Shown one piece after another: positions 45,103-54,650 of a stretch of DNA of 64,000 nt (position 1 is its first letter; each line of letters starts with the position of its first letter). The translations under genes and the position numbers were made by a program. This DNA is from Actinophytocola xinjiangensis (lineage in GTDB: Bacteria > Actinomycetota > Actinomycetes > Mycobacteriales > Pseudonocardiaceae), in contig NZ_MSIF01000004.1 in NCBI RefSeq assembly GCF_001921215.1, forward strand, positions 248,001 through 312,000. The letters run 5' to 3'. The notes below the pieces were generated by a model. It was not told the DNA's origin. It did no database searches and saw nothing but the letters and a program-made list of their open reading frames with translations.

Positions 45103-46259
45103 CCAACCTGGGTGGTTATCAGAACGAGATTTATCTGCAGGGGCTCGGGGGGCAGCTGCCGATCTTCACCACTGACGCCACCGCGCTGGAGGCCGTCGCG
45201 CGGGAGCGGTTCGAGAGCGGGCCGTTCGGTTACGTCGAGGGTGGGGCCGGCAGCGGGGCCACGGTTCTGGCCAATCGGGAGGCCTTCGACCGGTGGCGGA
45301 TCGTTCCCCGGATGTTGACCGACGCCACCCAGCGCGACCTGTCGACCACGGTTCTGGGAACGTCGATGGTGGCACCGGTGATGCTCGGGCCCGTCGGGGT
45401 CCAGTCGATCGTGCATGCGGACGGCGAACTGGCCACGGCCAGGGCGGCGGCCTCGCTCGGCGTGCCGATGGTGCTGTCCACCGCCTCGTCGCACACCATC
45501 GAAGAGGTTGCTGAGTCCAATGGGGACGGTCAGCGGTGGTTCCAGCTGTACTGGCCCAACGACAACGAGGTGACCGTCAGCATCCTGTCGCGGGCCAAGG
45601 CGGCCGGGTTCTCGGTGCTGGTCGTCACGCTGGACACGTGGACGCTGGCGTGGCGCACCCGTGACCTCGACGGCGCCTACCTGCCGTTCATCCGGGGCAT
45701 CGGGACGGCGATCCCGTTCTCCGACCCGGCCTTCCGCGCCGGGCTGGCCGCGACCCCGGAGGACGACCCGACGGCGGCGATCCTGCACTGGATTCCGATG
45801 TTCACCGGCACCGACAAGCGGTGGGACCAGCTGCCGTTCCTGCGTGAGCACTGGGACGGGCCGATCGTCCTCAAGGGCATCCAGCACGTGGACGACGCCC
45901 GTCGCGCCGGGGACGCCGGGATGGACGGGATCGTGGTGTCCAACCACGGTGGGCGGCAGGTCGACGGCGCCGTCGGCTCACTCGACGTGCTGCCGGAGAT
46001 CGCCGCGGCCGTCGGCGACCGGATGGCCGTGCTGTTCGACTCCGGGATCCGGACCGGGGCCGACGTGGTGAAGGCGTTGGCGTTGGGGGCCCGCGCCGTG
46101 CTGCTCGGGCGGCCCTACGTGTACGGGCTGGGGCTGGGCGGCGAGGACGGGGTCCGGCACGTCGTGCGGAGCCTGCTGGCCGACCTCGACCTCACCGTGG
46201 GGCTGTCGGGGCATCGGACCGTCACCGAACTGGACTCCGGGGTGCTTCGGCGCGGGTGA
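45099..46259 (+). CDS. FMN-dependent 2-hydroxyacid oxidase (lactate 2-monooxygenase-like)
   Basis: 386 residues. Signature VVSNHGGRQVDGAVGSLDVL with the catalytic His and substrate Arg, and FMN-phosphate loop LFDSGIRTGADVVKALALGA. The opening GGYQNEIYLQGLGGQLPIFT and insert (AYLPFIRGIGTAIPFSDPAF) are typical of lactate 2-monooxygenase-type enzymes, which oxidise L-lactate or related hydroxyacids. It overlaps the preceding low-complexity gene by 4 nt and converges on a PLP gene with a 38-nt overlap. Confidence 0.92.
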   Translation: MTNLGGYQNEIYLQGLGGQLPIFTTDATALEAVARERFESGPFGYVEGGAGSGATVLANREAFDRWRIVPRMLTDATQRDLSTTVLGTSMVAPVMLGPVGVQSIVHADGELATARAAASLGVPMVLSTASSHTIEEVAESNGDGQRWFQLYWPNDNEVTVSILSRAKAAGFSVLVVTLDTWTLAWRTRDLDGAYLPFIRGIGTAIPFSDPAFRAGLAATPEDDPTAAILHWIPMFTGTDKRWDQLPFLREHWDGPIVLKGIQHVDDARRAGDAGMDGIVVSNHGGRQVDGAVGSLDVLPEIAAAVGDRMAVLFDSGIRTGADVVKALALGARAVLLGRPYVYGLGLGGEDGVRHVVRSLLADLDLTVGLSGHRTVTELDSGVLRRG

Positions 46260-47196
46260 GCCAGTCCCGGTAGGCGGGGACGTCGACGTTGCTGCCGCAG
46301 ATGATGGTGACCACGTGCCTGCCCGCGAACCGGGCGGGCGCCTCGAGCACCGCCGCCACGCCCAGTGCCGCCGACGGTTCCACGATCAGGCCGGCGTGGT
46401 CGTGCAGCAGGCGCATCGCCGTGATGATCGACGACTCCTCCACCAGCACCGCGTCGTCGATGGTGGAGCGGAGATCGTCCAGGACCTCCGGGATGGGCAG
46501 GCGGCCGGCCACGCCGTCGGCGATCGTGTCGGTGGTGGGCGTGGTGATCACCCGGCCGGCCCGCCAGGACAGCGTCATCGCCGGGGCGCCGGCCGGTTGG
46601 ACGCAGACGACCTCGGCCTCGGTGAGGGTCTTCACCACGTGGCCGACGCCGGTGGCCATCGCGCCACCGCCCAGCGCGATCAGCACCGTGTCGAACGCGT
46701 GCCCGACCAACTCCAGGCCGATCGTGCCCGCGCCCTCACAGGTTTCCAGGTCCTGGCTGTCCTCCACCAGCCGCGCGCCGGACTCGTGCGCGATCTCGGC
46801 GGCGCGGGCCCTGGCCTCGTCGAAGTCGCCGGGGACCACGTGCAGGGTGGCGCCCAGGGCGCGGATCCGGTCGAGTTTCGTGGCGGGGGCCGACCGGGAG
46901 GCCACCACCGTCACCGACAGTCCCCTGGCGCGGGCGGACCAGGCCAGGGCCTGGCCCAGGTTGCCGGCGCTGGCGCACACCAGCCGGCCGCCGGCCGCGA
47001 CCTGGTCCGTCACCAGTTCCGTTCCGCGGCCCTTGAAGCTGCGGACCGGGTTCGCCGTCTCCAGCTTGATGCTCAGGACACAGCCGAGCACCGGCTCCAG
47101 GGCCTCACAGCGGTAGAGGGGCGTGTCGCGGAAGATCGGGTCGATCACGTCCTGAGCCGCTCGGATCCGGGCCAGGTCCAGACGTGTGGTGTCCAC
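46222..47196 (-). CDS. PLP-dependent fold-type II enzyme (threonine/serine ammonia-lyase-like)
   Basis: 324 residues. The cofactor Lys is in NPVRSFKGRG and the phosphate loop is ALGGGAMATGVGH, with ASAGNLGQALAW binding substrate carboxylate. It fits threonine dehydratase/serine racemase-like enzymes without a regulatory ACT domain. The GTG start is 15 nt after the stop of the upstream polymerase gene. The substrate is not certain. Confidence 0.87.
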   Translation of the reverse strand: MDTTRLDLARIRAAQDVIDPIFRDTPLYRCEALEPVLGCVLSIKLETANPVRSFKGRGTELVTDQVAAGGRLVCASAGNLGQALAWSARARGLSVTVVASRSAPATKLDRIRALGATLHVVPGDFDEARARAAEIAHESGARLVEDSQDLETCEGAGTIGLELVGHAFDTVLIALGGGAMATGVGHVVKTLTEAEVVCVQPAGAPAMTLSWRAGRVITTPTTDTIADGVAGRLPIPEVLDDLRSTIDDAVLVEESSIITAMRLLHDHAGLIVEPSAALGVAAVLEAPARFAGRHVVTIICGSNVDVPAYRDWLTRAEAPRSPVR

Positions 47197-47211
47197 AGCG
47201 GACGAGCGTAG

Positions 47212-48894
47212 TCACTTGGCGTCGGCGTAGGTGGTCACCGTGGTGACCTGCAGGGGGAAGTGGACGGACGTGTCGGGGAAGACCAGCGTGGTGGCTTCCT
47301 CGGCGGCGGCGGTGATGGCCTCGGTCACCGCCTCGGCCTCGGCGGTCGGGCAGTGGACCATGACCTCGTCGTGCTGGAAGAACACCAGGTGGGCCCGCGC
47401 GCCGGACAGGTGGCGGCGGAGGGTGGCCAGCAGGGTCAGCGCCCAGTCCGACGCACTGGCCTGGACGACGAAGTTGCGGGTGAAGCGGCCCCACTCGCGG
47501 GCGGCCTGGCGGGAGCGGCGTTCGGCGCCCTCGTCGGTGGCCGACGCGCCGGTCAGGTTGCGCCAGGCCTCGCTCGGCGGCGGGCTGGTGCGGCCCAGCC
47601 GGGAGCGGACCATTCGGCCCTCCTCGCCGGCCCGCGCGGCGCGTTCGACGTAGTCGACCGCCTGGGGAAAGCGTTTGCGCAGGGTGGCGAGCAGGGCAGC
47701 GGCGCCCCCGGCGGTGCCGCCGTACATCGCGGAGAGCATGGCGATCTTGGCGTGGTCGCGGTCGCCGTCGAACGCCTCGGCGGCCAGCCGGGCGTAGAGG
47801 TCGACGCCGGTGGACACCGAGGCCAGGCCCTGGTCGCCGGACAGCGCCGCCAGGACGCGGGGTTCCAGCTGGGCGGCGTCGGCCACGACCAGCGACCAGC
47901 CGGGGTCGGCGCGCACGGCGGTGCGCAGCGCCTTGGGCAGCTGCAACGCGGCGCCGCCCCGGGTGGCCCAGCGGCCGGAGACCACGCCGCCGACGACGTA
48001 CTCGGGGCGGAACCGGCCCTCGCGCACCCACGAGTCCAGCCACGTCCAGCCGTTGGCCACCCACAGCCTGGCCAGCTCCTTGTAGCGCAGCAACGGTTCC
48101 ACGGCCGGATGGTCGATCTCGCGCAGCACGTGGGCCCTGGTCGACGCGACGTCGATGCCGGCCCGGCCGAACGCGCGCACCACGCTCGCCGGGTTGTCCG
48201 GGTTGACCTGGCGGCTCTCCGGTGCCCCGGTCAGGCCGAACGCGGCGGTGATCTCCTCCGCCAGGCCGGCCAGCACCGCCGGGCGCACCCCGGGCGGCGT
48301 GCGCGGGCCCAGCAGCCGCGTGAGCAGGTCGTCGTGCACGTCGGCGCGCCACGGCAGGCCGTGGTGGCGCATCTCGGCGGCGGCCAGGGCTCCGGCGGAC
48401 TCGGCGGCGACCAGCAGGCGCAGGCCTGGTGCCTGCGCGAGGCGCCGCAGCTGGTCGTCGTGGACGGCGGTGGCGGCGGTCAGTTGGTCGGTGCCGGCGG
48501 GGTGGCGGTCGCGGTCCGGTTCGAACAGGGTCGGCTGCTCGTCGCGGGTCGTCGGGGGCGGGTCGTCGGGTTCGGGCAGGCCGCGCAGCCTGGCCCAGGC
48601 GGCGGCCAGGTTGCGCGGGCGGGCGGGGGTGCCGGTGTGGGCCAGCAGGATGGCCTCGGCCAGCCGCAGGTCGTGGCAGCGGGCCAGGCGCACGCCGGCG
48701 GCCAGCAGGTCGGGGTAGAGCGCCTCGGCCGAGGGCAGTACCCAGCGGGGTGCGTGCTCGGCCTCCGTGGCGGCCATCCAGGAGGCCAGGTCGGGCACAC
48801 TGGTGTCGACGCCGGACGGGAGCACGCGTACCCGGCCGGCACCGTCGGCCTCCGGCGACACCACGACAACCTGCACGACCTGCATGTTCGGCAT
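47212..48894 (-). CDS. Stand-alone PolA-type polymerase (bifunctional 3'-5' exonuclease/DNA polymerase family)
   Basis: 560 residues. A degenerate 3'-5' exonuclease-like part (residues 1-200) precedes a family A polymerase core. Motif A reads VVADAAQLEPRVLAALSG (usually DYSQIELR), motif B DHAKIAMLSAMYGGTAGGA and motif C FFQHDEVMVHCP with HDE intact. The primer-binding part is VVSGRWATRGGAALQLPKAL. No 5' nuclease. Such proteins are conserved beside Pol I in actinobacteria; their role in repair or damage tolerance is not settled. The start MPNMQVVQ at 48894 is chosen over a GTG 15 nt upstream; neither has a clear ribosome site. Confidence 0.88.
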   Translation of the reverse strand: MPNMQVVQVVVVSPEADGAGRVRVLPSGVDTSVPDLASWMAATEAEHAPRWVLPSAEALYPDLLAAGVRLARCHDLRLAEAILLAHTGTPARPRNLAAAWARLRGLPEPDDPPPTTRDEQPTLFEPDRDRHPAGTDQLTAATAVHDDQLRRLAQAPGLRLLVAAESAGALAAAEMRHHGLPWRADVHDDLLTRLLGPRTPPGVRPAVLAGLAEEITAAFGLTGAPESRQVNPDNPASVVRAFGRAGIDVASTRAHVLREIDHPAVEPLLRYKELARLWVANGWTWLDSWVREGRFRPEYVVGGVVSGRWATRGGAALQLPKALRTAVRADPGWSLVVADAAQLEPRVLAALSGDQGLASVSTGVDLYARLAAEAFDGDRDHAKIAMLSAMYGGTAGGAAALLATLRKRFPQAVDYVERAARAGEEGRMVRSRLGRTSPPPSEAWRNLTGASATDEGAERRSRQAAREWGRFTRNFVVQASASDWALTLLATLRRHLSGARAHLVFFQHDEVMVHCPTAEAEAVTEAITAAAEEATTLVFPDTSVHFPLQVTTVTTYADAK

Positions 48895-48979
48895 TGTGCG
48901 CGCTCGCACCGACAGTTCGGCGGTGGACCGTTAGTTAACTCTCCAGTAGGTTCAGGGGCAGCCGACGAGGAGGTCACGG

Positions 48980-50584
48980 GTGACTCGGGTCAGGCACGCG
49001 CTCACGCAGGTTCCGGTACTGGTCCGCGGGCTCAACGTCATCCGCCGGTCGGGCCTGGTGCCCGTCACCCGCCCCGACCAGGCACTGCTCTCGCTGGTGC
49101 GGCTGCGCCAGCTCGGCCCGATCGCCGGCGCGGCCAGGATCGCCGCCGGCCGCGACAGCACCGCCGTCGGCCTGGTCGACGAACGCGGCCCGCTCACCTA
49201 CGCCGAACTCGACACCCGGTCCAACGCGCTGGCCAGGGTGTTCGCCAACCACGGGCTCGGGCCGGACTCGGTGATCGCCCTGCTGGCCCGCGACCACCGG
49301 GGCGCGGTGCTCACCATGATCGCCGCCAGCAAGCTCGGCGCGCGGCTGCTGCTGATGAACACCGGGTTCGCCCGCCCGCAGTTCGTCGACGTCGCCCGGC
49401 GCGAAGGCGTCTCGGCGGTCGTGCACGACCAGGAGTTCACCCGACTGGTGGACGCCATCGACGTGCCCACCTTCCTGTCCTGGGCCGACGAGCCGGGCAC
49501 CGGGCGGACCCTGGAGGAGCTGGTCGACGGGGTCGACGACGGCAGGCTGCCCAACCCGCGCCGGCCCGGCGGACTGGTCCTGCTGACCAGCGGCACCACC
49601 GGCACCCCCAAGGGCGCGCCGCGCCAGGTCAGGTCGCCGCTGGCGATCGCGCAGTTCCTCGACCGGGTCCCGCTGCGCGTCGGCGAGGCGACGATGCTGG
49701 CGGCGCCGCTGTTCCACGGGACCGGCCTGTCGCAGTTCCTGCTCTCCTTCGGGCTGGGGTCCACGGTCGTGATGCGCCGCCGGTTCGACCCGGAGGAGAC
49801 GCTGCGTGCGATCCAGGACAACCGGGTCACCGCGCTGGTGGTGGTGCCGACGATGCTGCGCCGCATCCTCGACCTCGGGCCCGAGGTGCTGGCCCGCTAC
49901 GACACCTCCAGCCTGCGGATCGTGTTCACCGCCGGCTCCGCGCTGCCGCCGGAGCTGGGCAACCGGGCGACCGAGGCGTTCGGCGAGGTCGTGCACAACC
50001 TGTACGGGTCGACCGAGGTCGCGGTGGCGACGGTGGCCACGCCCCAGGACTGGCGGGAGGCGCCGGGCACGGTCGGGCGCCCGCCGGTCGGCTGCACGGT
50101 CGCGCTCTACGACGACCAGGACCGCCGGATCACCGTGCCGAACGTGGTCGCGCGGGTGTTCGTCGGCAGCGTGCTGGCCTTCGAGGGCTACACCGACGGG
50201 CGGCACAAGGACGTCCTCGACGGGCTGCTCGCCACCGGCGACCTCGGCCACCTCGACGAGCGGGGCCTGCTGTTCATCGACGGCCGGGACGACGACATGA
50301 TCGTCTCCGGTGGCGAGAACGTCTTCCCCGGCGAGATCGAGAACCTGCTGCTGGAGCACGAGGCGGTGGCCGAGGCGGCGGTGACCGGGGTGCCCGACGA
50401 GGAGTTCGGCCAGCGGCTCAAGGCCCACGTGGTGCTGCGCCAGGGCGCGAGCCTGGACGTGGAGGGGGTGCGCGAGCACGTGCGGGCCAACCTCGCCCGG
50501 TACAAGGTGCCGCGCGAGGTGGTCTTCGTCGAGGAGCTGCCGCGCAACGCCACCGGCAAACTGCTGCGCGAGCGGTTGCCCTGA
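48980..50584 (+). CDS. AMP-forming acyl-CoA synthetase (FadD-like)
   Basis: 534 residues. AMP-binding motifs: LLTSGTTGTPKGAPRQ, NLYGSTEVAVATVATP, GLLATGDLGHLDERGLLFID and the hinge GGENVFPGEIENLLLEHEAV, with C-terminal Lys in LPRNATGKLLRERL. It activates a carboxylic (probably fatty) acid as acyl-CoA. The GTG start has GAGGAGG 6 nt upstream. It is divergent from the polymerase gene across about 85 bp containing AGTTAACT. Confidence 0.92.
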   Translation: MTRVRHALTQVPVLVRGLNVIRRSGLVPVTRPDQALLSLVRLRQLGPIAGAARIAAGRDSTAVGLVDERGPLTYAELDTRSNALARVFANHGLGPDSVIALLARDHRGAVLTMIAASKLGARLLLMNTGFARPQFVDVARREGVSAVVHDQEFTRLVDAIDVPTFLSWADEPGTGRTLEELVDGVDDGRLPNPRRPGGLVLLTSGTTGTPKGAPRQVRSPLAIAQFLDRVPLRVGEATMLAAPLFHGTGLSQFLLSFGLGSTVVMRRRFDPEETLRAIQDNRVTALVVVPTMLRRILDLGPEVLARYDTSSLRIVFTAGSALPPELGNRATEAFGEVVHNLYGSTEVAVATVATPQDWREAPGTVGRPPVGCTVALYDDQDRRITVPNVVARVFVGSVLAFEGYTDGRHKDVLDGLLATGDLGHLDERGLLFIDGRDDDMIVSGGENVFPGEIENLLLEHEAVAEAAVTGVPDEEFGQRLKAHVVLRQGASLDVEGVREHVRANLARYKVPREVVFVEELPRNATGKLLRERLP

Positions 50585-50962
50585 TATCACACATATTTTT
50601 CCCGAGCAAGACCCCATAGTTGGGGATCGGGGTGAATAACAGGCGGAACTCGAATCGTCGATATTCGAATTCTATTCTTCCGTCGAATAAACCCGACCTG
50701 TGCGGAAATACGGAACAGTGTTCGACGTTTTCCCTGGTCAACCCTGGGGTGAATCGATTCGCCGGATAATCAGGGGCTGGTCACCGGCGAGTGCGCCGCT
50801 GGGCCGGACGCAGTAGGGCGATTGGGCCGGTCAGCCCAGTAAGGGTAAGTGGCAAGCATTGCCCGAAGTTCAATCGAAAGTGTTGCATGAGTTTGGGCAA
50901 CGGGCATTGTTCCACTAATGCGGTCGCCCACTTCGTCGGGGACAAGAAAGGGCAGCAACGTC
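50585..50962. other. 378-bp AT-richer leader of the subtilisin-like protease gene
   Basis: No gene. The first 130 bp are unusually AT-rich (TATCACACATATTTTTCC; GAATCGTCGATATTCGAATT). A small hairpin CCCCA/TGGGG (50612-50625) may terminate the synthetase gene. The rest is probably promoter and a long leader for the protease. Confidence 0.45.
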
Positions 50963-52150
50963 ATGACGCGCAATCGTCGGGGCCGGCTCATCGCCGGTGT
51001 GGGGCTCGCGGCAGCGGCGGTGGTCGTCACCACCGTCGTCGCGATTCCCGCGCAGGCACAGGAAGGCACGATCAGGCTGGCGGACACCGAAGCCGCCGTG
51101 GCCGACAGCTACATCGTGGTGCTCAAGGACGAGCTGAGGACCACGGTGTCCAGTCAGGCCACCACCCTGGCCGCCGAGTACGGCGCCCAGGTCGAGTTCA
51201 CCTACACCACCGCCCTGCAGGGGTTCGCGGTCGCCGCGTCGGCCGAGGAGGCCAAGCGGTTGGCCGCGGACGACTCGGTGGCCTACGTCCAGCAGAACCA
51301 GCGGTTCACCATCAGCGACACCCAGGAGAACCCGCCGTCGTGGGGCCTGGACCGCATCGACCAGCGTGACCTGCCGCTGGACGAGTCCTACACCTACGCC
51401 ACCACCGGCGCGGGCGTCACCGCCTACGTCATCGACACCGGCGTGATGATCGACCACCCGACCTTCGAGGGCCGGGCTACCGGCGGCTTCGACGCCATCG
51501 ACGGTGACGACGACCCGGCCGACGGCCACGGTCACGGCACGCACGTCGCCGGCACGGTCGGCGGCGCCGAGTACGGCGTGGCCAAGGGTGCCGACATCGT
51601 CGCCGTCCGGGTGCTCGACGACAACGGCTCCGGCACGACCGCGCAGGTCGCGGCGGGCATCGACTGGGTGGCGCAGAACGCCGAGGGTCCGTCGGTGGCC
51701 AACATGAGCCTCGGTGGCCCGGTCGACGACGTCCTGGACGCCGCGACCCAGGGCGCCATCGACGCCGGCATCACCTTCGCCGTGGCGGCCGGCAACTCCT
51801 CGGCCGACGCGTCGGGCTTCTCGCCGGCCAGGGTCGAGGACGCGATCACCGTCGCCGCCTCCGACGACGGCGACGCGCAGGCCTACTTCTCCAACTTCGG
51901 CTCGCTGGTCGACCTGTACGCGCCGGGCGTGGACATCACCTCGTCCTGGAACGACGGCGGCACCGACACCATCAGCGGCACGTCGATGGCCTCGCCGCAC
52001 GTGGCGGGCGCGGCGGCGCTCTACCTGGAGGCCAACCCGGACGCCACCCCGGCGGACGTGTCGGCCGGCCTGGTCGAGGCCGCGTCGCCGGACAAGATCA
52101 CCGACCCCACCGGTGACACGCCCAACCTCCTGCTCTACGTGGGCGAGTAA
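50963..52150 (+). CDS. Secreted S8 subtilisin-like serine protease
   Basis: 395 residues. A signal peptide ([20 protein letters not shown]) is followed by an I9 inhibitor propeptide ([20 protein letters not shown] to [10 protein letters not shown]). The mature enzyme has the full triad: Asp in [13 protein letters not shown], His in [14 protein letters not shown] and Ser in [14 protein letters not shown], plus the oxyanion Asn in AAAGNSS-like [12 protein letters not shown]. It resembles thermitase/aqualysin-type proteases. The ATG at 50963 has AAAGGG upstream. A strong terminator follows. Confidence 0.96.
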   Translation: MTRNRRGRLIAGVGLAAAAVVVTTVVAIPAQAQEGTIRLADTEAAVADSYIVVLKDELRTTVSSQATTLAAEYGAQVEFTYTTALQGFAVAASAEEAKRLAADDSVAYVQQNQRFTISDTQENPPSWGLDRIDQRDLPLDESYTYATTGAGVTAYVIDTGVMIDHPTFEGRATGGFDAIDGDDDPADGHGHGTHVAGTVGGAEYGVAKGADIVAVRVLDDNGSGTTAQVAAGIDWVAQNAEGPSVANMSLGGPVDDVLDAATQGAIDAGITFAVAAGNSSADASGFSPARVEDAITVAASDDGDAQAYFSNFGSLVDLYAPGVDITSSWNDGGTDTISGTSMASPHVAGAAALYLEANPDATPADVSAGLVEAASPDKITDPTGDTPNLLLYVGE

Positions 52151-52163
52151 GCACCCCTGCGCG

Positions 52164-52197
52164 AGGCCCCCGCACCGCTGGCGTGGTGCGGGGGCCT
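52164..52197 (+). terminator. Rho-independent-like terminator of the protease gene
   Basis: AGGCCCCCGCACC and GGTGCGGGGGCCT form a perfect 13-bp stem with an 8-nt loop, followed by TTGT, 14 nt after the protease stop. Confidence 0.85.
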
Positions 52198-52287
52198 TGT
52201 GCGCGCAGCCCAGTTCTGGGTCCGGTGATGGTGAGCTGGGTCCTGTTGGGGGCTCGCACCGGGGCTGTGGTGGCCTAGTGTGCTGGG

Positions 52288-53511
52288 GTGGACTTCTCGC
52301 ACTCGGCCACGGCGGCCGACTACCTGGCGCGTGTCGGCGACTTCATCAGCGCGCGGATCGAGCCCGTCGAGGCCGACTACCACCGAGCGTTGCGGGACAG
52401 CGGTGATCCCTGGGTGGTGTTGCCGGTCATCGACGAGCTCAAGGACAAGGCCCGCTCCCAGGGCCTGTGGAACCTGTTCCTGCCCGAGCGGGAGCACGGC
52501 GGCGCCGGTCTGTCCAATGTGGAGTACGCGCCGCTGGCCGAGCTGATGGGCCGTTCGGCGATCGCGCCGGTGGTGTTCAACTGCAACGCCCCGGACACCG
52601 GCAACGCCGAGGTGCTGGTCAGGTACGGCAGCCAGGACCAGCAGCGGCAGTGGCTGGAACCGTTGCTGCGTGGGGAGATCCGCTCGGCGTTCTGCATGAC
52701 CGAGCCGGCCGTGGCGTCCTCGGACGCCACCAACATGGCGGCCACGGCCACCGTCGACGGGGACCAGATCGTCCTCAACGGACGGAAGTGGTGGAGTACC
52801 GGTGTCGGCCACCCGCAGTGCGCGTTCGTGATCTTCATGGGTCTGACCGACCCGGAGGCGCACCGCTACCAGCAGCACTCGATGGTGCTGGTGCCGATGG
52901 ACGCGCCGGGCGTGCGGGTGGAGCGGATGCTGTCGGTGTTCGGCCACCAGGACGAGCCGTTCGGGCACGGCGAGGTCAGCTTCACGGATGTGCGGCTGCC
53001 GCTCTCGGCGGTGATCGCCGGGCCGGGGCGCGGGTTCGAGATCGCCCAGGGCCGGTTGGGGCCGGGGCGCATCCACCACTGCATGCGGCTGATCGGGCTG
53101 GCCGAGCGGGCGCTGGAACTGGCGTGCACGCGGGCGAGCGAGCGGGTCGCGTTCGGCAAGCCGCTGGCCAACCTTGGCGGGAACCGGGAGCGGATCGCGC
53201 GGGCCAGGATCGCCATCAACCAGGCGCGGCTGCTGGTGCTGCACACCGCGTGGCTGCTGGACACCCAGGGGCTGGCGGGGGCGCGCAGCGAGGTCTCGCA
53301 GATCAAGGTCGCGGTGCCGGCGATGGCTCTGGACGTGATCGACATGGCCATCCAGCTGCACGGCGCGGCCGGCCTGTCCGAGGACTTCCCGTTGGCCGCC
53401 GCCTACTCCGGCGCCCGGTCGCTGCGGCTGGCCGACGGCCCGGACGAGGTGCACCTGAACCTGGTCGCCCGCCAGGAGCTGGCTGGCTACCTGCCCGGGA
53501 AGTCGTCGTGA
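52288..53511 (+). CDS. Acyl-CoA dehydrogenase (ACAD11-like)
   Basis: 407 residues. FAD and substrate motifs [39 protein letters not shown], the catalytic-region [20 protein letters not shown] and the end [20 protein letters not shown]. It closely resembles the dehydrogenase half of ACAD10/11. A TAGTGT box 6 nt before the GTG start suggests leaderless transcription. The next gene supplies an APH-like kinase, matching the other half of ACAD11; the pair would process hydroxylated (phosphorylated) acyl-CoAs by analogy with ACAD10/11. Confidence 0.92.
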   Translation: MDFSHSATAADYLARVGDFISARIEPVEADYHRALRDSGDPWVVLPVIDELKDKARSQGLWNLFLPEREHGGAGLSNVEYAPLAELMGRSAIAPVVFNCNAPDTGNAEVLVRYGSQDQQRQWLEPLLRGEIRSAFCMTEPAVASSDATNMAATATVDGDQIVLNGRKWWSTGVGHPQCAFVIFMGLTDPEAHRYQQHSMVLVPMDAPGVRVERMLSVFGHQDEPFGHGEVSFTDVRLPLSAVIAGPGRGFEIAQGRLGPGRIHHCMRLIGLAERALELACTRASERVAFGKPLANLGGNRERIARARIAINQARLLVLHTAWLLDTQGLAGARSEVSQIKVAVPAMALDVIDMAIQLHGAAGLSEDFPLAAAYSGARSLRLADGPDEVHLNLVARQELAGYLPGKSS

Positions 53512-53584
53512 GCGGAGCTTGCGGAGCGAACCATTCAGCACAGGGCGACCGCGAGCGGCGTCACCGAGCCTGCGAGGGGGCGTC

Positions 53585-54649
53585 GTGAGTGGTCTGACTG
53601 ACCAGCCTGGGGTTGTCCGGGACGAGGACGCGTTCGACACCGTCGCCGTCGCCGCCTGGCTGGGTTCCACTGTGGACGGTCTGGGGGAGTTGACCGAGGT
53701 TCGCCAGTACCCCGGTGGCGCGTCGAACCTCACCTACCTGCTGCGCTTCGCCGGCACCGGCCGGGAGCTGATCCTGCGCCGTCCGCCGGCCGGGCACAAG
53801 GCGCGCTCGGCGCACGACATGCGGCGCGAGTACCGGGTCCAGCGCCAGCTGCGGCCGGTGTACCCGTACGTGCCGAACGTGCTGGCGCTGTGTGAGGACC
53901 TGGCCGTGCTCGGCTCGGACTTCTACGTCATGGAGCGCCTGGAGGGCATCATCCTGCGCGGGGACCTGCCCGACGGGCTGACGCTGGCGCCCGAGCGGGC
54001 CCGTGAGCTGGCCTTCCGGGTGTTCGACCGGCTGATCGAGCTGCACGAGGTCGACCCGGAGGTCGCCGGCCTGACCGACCTCGGCAAGGGCGCGGGCTAC
54101 GTCGAGCGTCAGGTGCTTGGCTGGAACGACCGCTACACCCTGGCCCGCACCGACGACTCGCCGGACTGCTCGGAGGTGATGGCCTGGCTGGCCGCCAACC
54201 GGCCGGACGACGTGCGGATCTGCGTGATCCACAACGACTTCCGGTTCGACAACGTGGTGCTCGACGGTTCGTCCACATTGGACGTCGTTGGGGTGCTGGA
54301 CTGGGAGATGGCCACTCTCGGGGACCCGCTGATGGACCTGGCCGGCAGCGTGGCCTACTGGGTCCAGGGTGACGACGACGAGACCGCGCAGCTGCTGCGC
54401 CGCCAGCCGTCGCACCTGCCCGGCATGCCGACCAGAGCCGAACTGGTCGACCACTACTGCTCGCGGATGGGCCTGTCCACGGCGAACTGGACCTTCTACG
54501 AGGTCTTCGGCCAGTTCCGGCTGGCGGTGATCATGCAGCAGATCTACTACCGCTACCGCGCCGGCCAGACCCACAACCCGGCCTTCCAGCACTTCGGCCG
54601 GTTCGTCGACTACCTCCACCAGCGCTGCCGCGCGGCGATCGGCCGCTGA
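53585..54649 (+). CDS. APH-fold phosphotransferase, partner of the ACAD11-like dehydrogenase
   Basis: 354 residues. Kinase-like fold: N-lobe GGASNLTYLLRFAGTGRELI and ILRRPPAGHKARSAHDMRRE, catalytic loop VIHNDFRFDNVVLD (HxDxxxxN) and metal site VLDWEMATLGDPLMDLAG. It matches the kinase domain of ACAD11/ACAD10. The GTG at 53585 has GAGGGGG upstream. It lies in one run with the dehydrogenase and histidine phosphatase; the 73-nt gap before it shows no gene. Confidence 0.9.
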   Translation: MSGLTDQPGVVRDEDAFDTVAVAAWLGSTVDGLGELTEVRQYPGGASNLTYLLRFAGTGRELILRRPPAGHKARSAHDMRREYRVQRQLRPVYPYVPNVLALCEDLAVLGSDFYVMERLEGIILRGDLPDGLTLAPERARELAFRVFDRLIELHEVDPEVAGLTDLGKGAGYVERQVLGWNDRYTLARTDDSPDCSEVMAWLAANRPDDVRICVIHNDFRFDNVVLDGSSTLDVVGVLDWEMATLGDPLMDLAGSVAYWVQGDDDETAQLLRRQPSHLPGMPTRAELVDHYCSRMGLSTANWTFYEVFGQFRLAVIMQQIYYRYRAGQTHNPAFQHFGRFVDYLHQRCRAAIGR

Positions 54650-54650
54650 G

